DNA of 36,056 nucleotides, taken from positions 1-36,056 of the IMG/VR virus record IMGVR_UViG_3300029319_000183. The stretch is one strand, 5' to 3'. Below the pieces are notes generated by a model. That model was not told where the DNA came from and did no database searches. It saw nothing but the letters and a program-made list of their open reading frames with translations. The DNA is from a virus. This document shows, one piece after another, positions 30,933-36,056 of the stretch. A program made the position numbers and the translations under genes. The stretch's first letter is position 1; every line of letters begins with the position of its first letter.

Positions 30933-33900
30933 TATTGTGTGTTATCTATAAATACATAAAGTGATAGATAAGTACTTCTGTGCTTTGTCACAAATCTTAC
31001 ACGCCAATTTACAGTCGTTGCATTACTTGCTAATCCTGTAATAGTTCCATTATACACAAAAACATAGGTTCTAAATGTTCCAGCGTCCATGTCAATATCT
31101 TGTATGCCACCTGCTGCTTGTGCATAAGTTGTGCCACCATCAACAGAGTATTCTACAAATATGCCTGTGTTGTCACCAAGTACACCAGTAAATATCGCTT
31201 GATATTGTGCGTTATTTCTTACATTTGATATTGCTAATGGCAAAAAATTACCTGTGGTTGTTGTCTGTGTTGTAAAATCTGTTGATCCTCTTTGAAATGC
31301 ACTTCCAAAAACTGCTAATGGAACTGTAGCACCTGTATGAGAAATAATATCAGCACTTACATTTGCAAAATGTTTGACATCTAATGTATCAACATTTATT
31401 TGTGTACCAGTGATTGTACTGGCAGCTATCTCATTTGCAGTAATAGTATTTGCAGCGATTTTAGCTGCAGTAACAGCATTTGCGTTAAGTTTATCTGTTG
31501 TTATTGCGTTTGATGCAATCTCTGTAGCTGTAATCGTGCCACTGACAATATTTGCAGCAACAATTGCGTTTGCAGCAACTTTATCTGCTGTAACTGCATC
31601 TGCATTTATTTTTGCTGCTGTAACAGCATTAGAAGCTATCTCTGTAGCAGTAATTGCACCTGCATTGATTTTTGCAGTAGTGATAGCGTTTGCATTTATT
31701 TTAACAGTTGTAATTGCATTTGAAGCTATTTCACTTGCAGTGATTGCACCAGCATTGATCTTTGCTGTCGTAATTGCATCATCATCAATTTTTGTAGTAG
31801 TTATAGCAGAAGCACCGATTTTAGCTTCAGTAATAGCACCTGCAGCAATCACATCACCTTGTATTGCATCAACTGCTATTTTTGCATTTGTAACTGCATC
31901 TGAAGCAATTTTAACTTCTGTAACAGCATCATTAACAATGTCACTAACATCTACATTAGTGAAATTACCTGTTGCACTACCAACAAAATCAGAATGTACA
32001 TCTGAATGATTTACAGACCTAACCCAAAAGAAATAATTTGTACCTGCTGTTAAGCCATCTTGTTTACCAAATACAACAGTAGTTTTTTTGCCATTAGCAC
32101 CATAAATAGTATCTACTAAATGTGTATCATCTGTGGGTGTTGTATCAGATGTTCTTCTGTAGATTTTTGTAGCTTTGAGATCAGCACTTGTAGAATTTGT
32201 CCATGATACTACTATATTAAATGGTTTTGCTGTTGAAGCAGTAAGATTTGTTGGTGCAGCAGGTGCATCAGTCGGTGCAGATATTGTTATATTGACTGCA
32301 CTTGTGTAAGCACTTGCAACGCCATTTACATCAATATGCCTTGCTTTCACATTGTATGTTTTACCTACAACAACATTTGGTAGAAGAGCAACAGAGACAC
32401 CTTTTCCTACAGTGAAGTCAGATGTATAAGAACCATCAGTTGATAGCTTATAGGCGACCTCTGTAAGCGTGACCTTATCACTAGAGTTGTTTGTCCAACT
32501 TGCTTTTATATCTACTTTTGTCGTAACACCATCTTTGTTTGTTTGTTGTGCAAGAGATAAATTAGAAGGTGCTGTGACACTGTAATTACCTGTATCAACA
32601 TCACTTCCTTCTGATTGTCCTGTTGTGTAATCATTAGTGGCAAAATCAAAAACAGACGATGCAGCTTCTTTTAAATCAAGCCTTGCAACAAAAATAGGTG
32701 AATCTTCGTCACCTTGATTTTCAACATCAATGCCTATTACTTGAAAAGCTTTTTGTGAAAAACTTAATCTTTCATTAGTCACATATACCCAATCGTTAGG
32801 TTGAAGTTGTAAGAACTTTAATGAAACTCTACAAGAAATCATTGTAGATTGTCTTTCATAATTTAAAGCTATCCTTCCAAGTCGTTGAGCCATAGTTGAA
32901 GAAGTAGTAAATGGTAATTGCAATTCCATTTTCTTTACATAATTAGCAGTGCTTTCTCCTGTTGGGGTGTCTGCATTTAAAAAAGTTGTGCTTTGAAAAA
33001 CAGGTGCATCTGCCGAGACAAAATCTAAATCTTTATCTATATAAACTGGTTTTACAGAATTGTGTAATGATCCTGAGTTAGGTTTTGTAGTTACACTAAT
33101 TGGCTCTAATAAATCATCATCAGTAATTGTCAATGTTGGACTTTGAGAAGCACCTGCAAATAAATTAAATTTACCATTAACATATGACATTGACCCTGCC
33201 ATACTTGATAAGACACCACCTATAACATCAGAACCACTTGCACTAAAATCAGAAAAACCATTTGCTGTATATCTTGTTTCTGTGGAAGAACCATCTGCAA
33301 GAGTAACATTTTGGTCACAGGTATTAGCTGCACTAGAAAAACCACCTGCATTTGTTGTGTCGTTTATTTCGTCAGATTTAGCTTTTAAACCATATGTTGT
33401 ATCAGTTAAATAATCTCTAATAATTAGTGCAGGATTTGATCTTTGTAAATCAGTTGTTGCATTTGCATTTGTTCTTGGATCAAAAACATTTTTACCTTTT
33501 ACTTTAAATGATATGGCAGGAATACCACCACCAAATTTTTCATTATCAAAAACCATTTGCATATATACATAAGAACAACCAAGAAATTTGTCGTTAGTAC
33601 CCATAGAAGAAAGTTGTGCATTCATAAAACCATCTACAGCAGTTTGTGTACCATCTTGAAATGTAAAACGCATAAGTCTACCACTTCCAAAATTGTTATC
33701 GTTATCTGTGTTTGTATATTCGCTATTAGTTACTGTATGAACAGTTGAACCACTTATAGTGCTTGTTGTAGTTGTTAAGTCAATATCATTTGCTCTTATA
33801 GATGTTAATTCTTCTATAGCATGACCAGAAATAACACAAACTATATGCAATAAAAAATTATCTGTACCTGTAGTCTCAATATGTGCAATAGTGCCACCAA

Positions 33901-34180
33901 CTCTGCATTGCCCATAAACAATCTGTCTAGGTGCAATTGAATCTCTGTTCATAAATTTTGAACCAAAGTTGGCAGTTATAGACCTACCACCTTTACTCAT
34001 GATACTACCAATAAATGATAAAGCACTTGATATTGAAGCTGATGCCATAGCACTTCCTTTCAAAGATTCTAGTGCTTTCATGAACTTACCACCCTTACCT
34101 AAACTTCCAAAAGCACCCAAACCTTGTGATACTAAGAAAACTACAACAAAAGTTTTTATCGCATTTTTAATATGCTTCAT
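30932..34180 (-). CDS. J-like tail tip / host specificity protein
   Basis: This 1082-residue protein begins with a hydrophobic, Gly/Ala-rich region (FVVVFLVSQGLGAFGSLG...ISSALSFIGSIM), then the phage tail-tip core (APRQIVYGQCRVGGTIAHIE, LLHIVCVISGHAIEELTSI). Two fibronectin III-like domains follow at ~540-640 and ~640-735 (APSNLSLAQQ..., PTNLTASTAKPFNIVVSW). About 190 residues of AITTAKINAGA repeats (~743-930) and a C-terminal beta domain end it. It would sit at the tail tip and contact the receptor. The ATG at 34180 has GGAG six bases upstream and overlaps the previous stop as ATGA; a TTG at 34192 is not needed. Confidence 0.92.
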   Translation of the reverse strand: MKHIKNAIKTFVVVFLVSQGLGAFGSLGKGGKFMKALESLKGSAMASASISSALSFIGSIMSKGGRSITANFGSKFMNRDSIAPRQIVYGQCRVGGTIAHIETTGTDNFLLHIVCVISGHAIEELTSIRANDIDLTTTTSTISGSTVHTVTNSEYTNTDNDNNFGSGRLMRFTFQDGTQTAVDGFMNAQLSSMGTNDKFLGCSYVYMQMVFDNEKFGGGIPAISFKVKGKNVFDPRTNANATTDLQRSNPALIIRDYLTDTTYGLKAKSDEINDTTNAGGFSSAANTCDQNVTLADGSSTETRYTANGFSDFSASGSDVIGGVLSSMAGSMSYVNGKFNLFAGASQSPTLTITDDDLLEPISVTTKPNSGSLHNSVKPVYIDKDLDFVSADAPVFQSTTFLNADTPTGESTANYVKKMELQLPFTTSSTMAQRLGRIALNYERQSTMISCRVSLKFLQLQPNDWVYVTNERLSFSQKAFQVIGIDVENQGDEDSPIFVARLDLKEAASSVFDFATNDYTTGQSEGSDVDTGNYSVTAPSNLSLAQQTNKDGVTTKVDIKASWTNNSSDKVTLTEVAYKLSTDGSYTSDFTVGKGVSVALLPNVVVGKTYNVKARHIDVNGVASAYTSAVNITISAPTDAPAAPTNLTASTAKPFNIVVSWTNSTSADLKATKIYRRTSDTTPTDDTHLVDTIYGANGKKTTVVFGKQDGLTAGTNYFFWVRSVNHSDVHSDFVGSATGNFTNVDVSDIVNDAVTEVKIASDAVTNAKIAVDAIQGDVIAAGAITEAKIGASAITTTKIDDDAITTAKINAGAITASEIASNAITTVKINANAITTAKINAGAITATEIASNAVTAAKINADAVTADKVAANAIVAANIVSGTITATEIASNAITTDKLNANAVTAAKIAANTITANEIAASTITGTQINVDTLDVKHFANVSADIISHTGATVPLAVFGSAFQRGSTDFTTQTTTTGNFLPLAISNVRNNAQYQAIFTGVLGDNTGIFVEYSVDGGTTYAQAAGGIQDIDMDAGTFRTYVFVYNGTITGLASNATTVNWRVRFVTKHRSTYLSLYVFIDNTQ
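31374..31990 (-). repeat. AITTAKINAG-type repeat segment in the J-like protein
   Basis: About 20 tandem ~10-residue units (AITTxKINAxAI and AITAxEIASNAI) are encoded here. They are the same type as in the giant fibre at 620-960. They probably form a trimeric stalk. Confidence 0.78.
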
Positions 34181-34596
34181 GCGATTCTCCAAACATTAAG
34201 AATATTACATTCAGATAAAGGCTTGACACTTATGCCATCATCTGCAGGTCCAAGAATGGCATATCCATCACAAATACCAACTAATTGTGATTCTTCTTCA
34301 AAGACAACTAAATCACCTTTTGTAATAAAATTTTTATCTACCTTGTTTAGTTTTTTTGTTTTACAAGCTTTTGTAATACTTGCGTTAAGCGTACCACCAT
34401 ATTCTTTAATAGATTTCATTGCTGTCTCTTTGTTTTTCCATGATAAAGATTTTGGTATTAGGCTTTCACCTGTCATAGCTTTTATGATGCCATTTGAAAA
34501 TTTGCAACAATCCCATGAACCCCATCTAAAGGGTTTATTCTTTTTTTCATCAACAAATTTATTGAAATGTATTTCCCAATCAATTTTTTTCTTCAT
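34177..34596 (-). CDS. Tail assembly protein, NlpC/P60-like (DUF6950-like)
   Basis: This 139-residue protein has the motif KPFRWGSWDCCKFSNGIIKA with a likely Cys nucleophile (C30 or C31). A middle helix, ITKGDLVVF (~91-99), and the C-terminal VGICDGYAILGPADDGISVK follow. Proteins of this form sit just before J-like genes, in the place of lambda gpK, and may trim peptidoglycan during DNA entry. The expected catalytic His is not obvious, so the activity is uncertain. It overlaps both neighbours as ATGA. Confidence 0.82.
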   Translation of the reverse strand: MKKKIDWEIHFNKFVDEKKNKPFRWGSWDCCKFSNGIIKAMTGESLIPKSLSWKNKETAMKSIKEYGGTLNASITKACKTKKLNKVDKNFITKGDLVVFEEESQLVGICDGYAILGPADDGISVKPLSECNILNVWRIA

Positions 34597-35237
34597 CTTT
34601 GTTCTTGTTTGTTTCTTCTAATGGCATCACTTCTTGATCCACCACTACCTCCACCACCACCTGTGACTGATGATGATTTACCCCATACAATTTCTTTATC
34701 TTGTATTGATGCTATTCTGTTGAATGCTGTATCACCTGAATGTAAAAAGTTTTGTGATTCTTTTGTGTATCTTAGATTTGATGGTCTGTCTAAATCTATC
34801 AATCTATTTTCTGCATCTATTGCAATAGTTGCACCTTCAGGATCATCTGCAACAGTTAATGCAGTCATTCTTCCTTTGAATATTGTCACCACACCTGCAA
34901 CCTCATTAGTACCACCCATTACATATCCTAAAAAAATAGTCACAAATCTATTTTGATAATTTTCTGTAAGTGCAATATTTAAGACAGTAGAGTCCATACC
35001 ATTTAAAGAAATAGATATTCCTTGTGACGACAAATCTATATTCTCTTGGGTTTCACTTATAGCAAGTAATTCACCAGCACCTGTGTATGTTTCACTGTTG
35101 ATTGAAAGATCATCTGTGCCTGTCCAAACACGAACATCACCACTATCAAATTCTGCTTTGACAGCTAAGAATAAAGCTTGTTCATCTGCACCTAAACGAT
35201 TGACAATAGAACTATCTAATCCTTGTCTTGTAGCCAT
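34593..35237 (-). CDS. Minor tail protein (tail hub region)
   Basis: This 214-residue protein is beta-rich. It has FDSGDVRVWTGTDDLSINSE, YTGAGELLAISETQEN, a central AGVVTIFKGRMTAL segment, AENRLIDLDRPSNLRYT, and a Gly/Ser-rich end (TGGGGGSGGSRSD) before a basic tail. The pattern resembles the DUF2163/lambda-L-like tail proteins found before NlpC and J genes. Its start is directly after the upstream stop (TAAATG). Structural role by family and position. Confidence 0.82.
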   Translation of the reverse strand: MATRQGLDSSIVNRLGADEQALFLAVKAEFDSGDVRVWTGTDDLSINSETYTGAGELLAISETQENIDLSSQGISISLNGMDSTVLNIALTENYQNRFVTIFLGYVMGGTNEVAGVVTIFKGRMTALTVADDPEGATIAIDAENRLIDLDRPSNLRYTKESQNFLHSGDTAFNRIASIQDKEIVWGKSSSVTGGGGGSGGSRSDAIRRNKQEQR

Positions 35238-36056
35238 TTAGATTACCTCAATACACGAAAAAGATATTCCATAGTTTGATATATTATCTGCATTCCAATT
35301 GACTTCATTTGTAGTAAGTCGGAATGTACCTTTTGGATTTGTAAAAACAACATAGTGACCTGTTGCTAAATCTGATCTGAGTTTTGGTTGAATTTGTACA
35401 CCATAAAAGTCTTTACCTGAATCTGTTGTTAATGTTGCATCTTCTGTCACCATTACAAGTTGTGCAGGTTTAGATGTACTAGATGCCGAAGATTGTATCT
35501 GTAAATAATCACCTTTTTTTATAGTGCCTGTTGCACTATTTGTTGATGCTAATAAATTAAGACCTGTAGCACCTTTGACATTACTTCGCACTTTACAACT
35601 AGCAGTATTAGATTCAGTCGTTAAATCAGAATCTACAACAACTACAGTTGCACTAGTCACAGTAGTAACTTTATGTGTACCATTGTTTTCTTCATTTGTT
35701 GCACCTGTTACAACAATAAAATCACCTACTTTTGTGCTTGAAAATGTAGATGATCCTGCAGTAATAGTTGACCCACTGAATGACAATTGTACTGATGTGT
35801 TATTAGTTCTAAGTTCTGATGTTAAAAAAGCAGTTGAATATGTGCCAGTGTTTGTTAGTGCATCAGGGTCAGTAAATTTAAAATGATTGATTTGACCTTT
35901 TAGATTTAGTAAAAAGCTTTGCCAGTTGACAGCTTGATCTCTTCGCATTGGTGGTAAAGATACTTCAGCATTCCAAAAGACACCATCAAATTCTTGTGTT
36001 TTAGTTTTGCCTGTATATGGTGATACAGTCATACCAATAGTTCTGAATAATGAAAA
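35238..36056 (-). CDS. Distal/minor tail protein (5' end beyond window)
   Basis: The frame stays open to the right edge: residues SLFRTIG precede the ATG at 36032. That ATG has no SD, so the true start is most likely outside. The visible part has MTVSPYTGKTKTQEFDGVFW, AEVSLPPMRRDQAVNWQSFL (typical of this tail family), a Ser/Thr-rich insert (about 80-190) with a KVGDFIVVTGAT segment, and the C-terminal NYGISFSCIEVI. Such proteins lie after the tape measure in siphophages and form the tail tip. The Ser/Thr insert looks like an added carbohydrate-binding-like domain. Confidence 0.82.
   Translation of the reverse strand, partial: FSLFRTIGMTVSPYTGKTKTQEFDGVFWNAEVSLPPMRRDQAVNWQSFLLNLKGQINHFKFTDPDALTNTGTYSTAFLTSELRTNNTSVQLSFSGSTITAGSSTFSSTKVGDFIVVTGATNEENNGTHKVTTVTSATVVVVDSDLTTESNTASCKVRSNVKGATGLNLLASTNSATGTIKKGDYLQIQSSASSTSKPAQLVMVTEDATLTTDSGKDFYGVQIQPKLRSDLATGHYVVFTNPKGTFRLTTNEVNWNADNISNYGISFSCIEVI

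Noticed and set aside
31374-32009. 211-codon plus-strand frame with hydrophobic repeats that looks like a membrane protein
   Set aside because: It is the antisense of the AITTAKI repeats in the J-like protein, where the repeat forces a second open frame. There is no SD and no neighbour in the same direction.
1-36056. tRNA genes, CRISPR arrays, IS elements, integrase and attachment sites
   Set aside because: No cloverleaf, regularly spaced short repeats, transposase or tyrosine/serine recombinase was seen by eye on either strand; tRNA absence would need a tRNAscan run to be certain.

Overview
The window is a strongly AT-rich segment of a tailed-phage genome with the layout of a siphovirus: an HK97-type head, a lambda-J-like tail tip, and a small early region that probably relies on the host replisome. 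A Gram-negative host is indicated by an overlapping spanin pair and by CsgG, an outer-membrane secretion lipoprotein. The low GC and the protein types resemble uncultured marine phages, but that is an impression from memory and not a search result. I saw no integrase, tRNA, rRNA, CRISPR array or insertion sequence. No stretch above 300 bases lacks a gene.

Left arm (1-13695, all minus, read right to left): small terminase, large terminase, portal with a long extra C-terminus, Mu-F-like head protein, prohead protease with an extra N-terminus, HK97 major capsid protein and a decoration-like protein. A GC-rich terminator-like hairpin follows, then a lysine-tailed small protein, a small virion-type protein, and a repeat-built tail fibre of at least 1783 codons that runs off the left end.

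Middle (13770-22648, mostly plus): early genes in three blocks. Each block is preceded by the same 20-base element (core CCAAAAAAGG) fused to a sigma70-like promoter. Block 1 has small unknown proteins and a replication initiator whose linker DNA carries nested inverted repeats that look like an origin. Block 2 has a RecB-like nuclease, an ERF single-strand annealing protein, small proteins, a GIY-YIG protein and an HNH nuclease; two products end in an SSB-like acidic DLPF tail. Block 3 is a string of very small unknown genes. Between blocks 1 and 2 lies an opposite-strand, overlapping four-gene cassette: Cro-like regulator, TagD-like cytidylyltransferase, ParB-domain protein, and a TET-associated-type glycosyltransferase. 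It looks like a DNA or nucleotide modification cassette.

Right arm (22645-36056, minus): one tightly overlapped late unit. Read right to left it holds tail-tip proteins, a 1082-residue J-like protein, a tail assembly chaperone, three small membrane proteins, then csgF-like, csgG and a curlin-like secreted repeat protein, a FecR-domain protein, a CHASE2-adenylate cyclase, a small protein, i-spanin/o-spanin, a holin-like protein, a thermonuclease, a GH24 lysozyme and a small winged-helix-like protein.

The most striking content is this curli-type secretion set (substrate, pore and pore partner) co-transcribed with a periplasmic FecR protein and a membrane sensor adenylate cyclase, placed between tail and lysis genes. 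It suggests a phage programme that builds an extracellular fibre and/or rewires host cAMP signalling late in infection.
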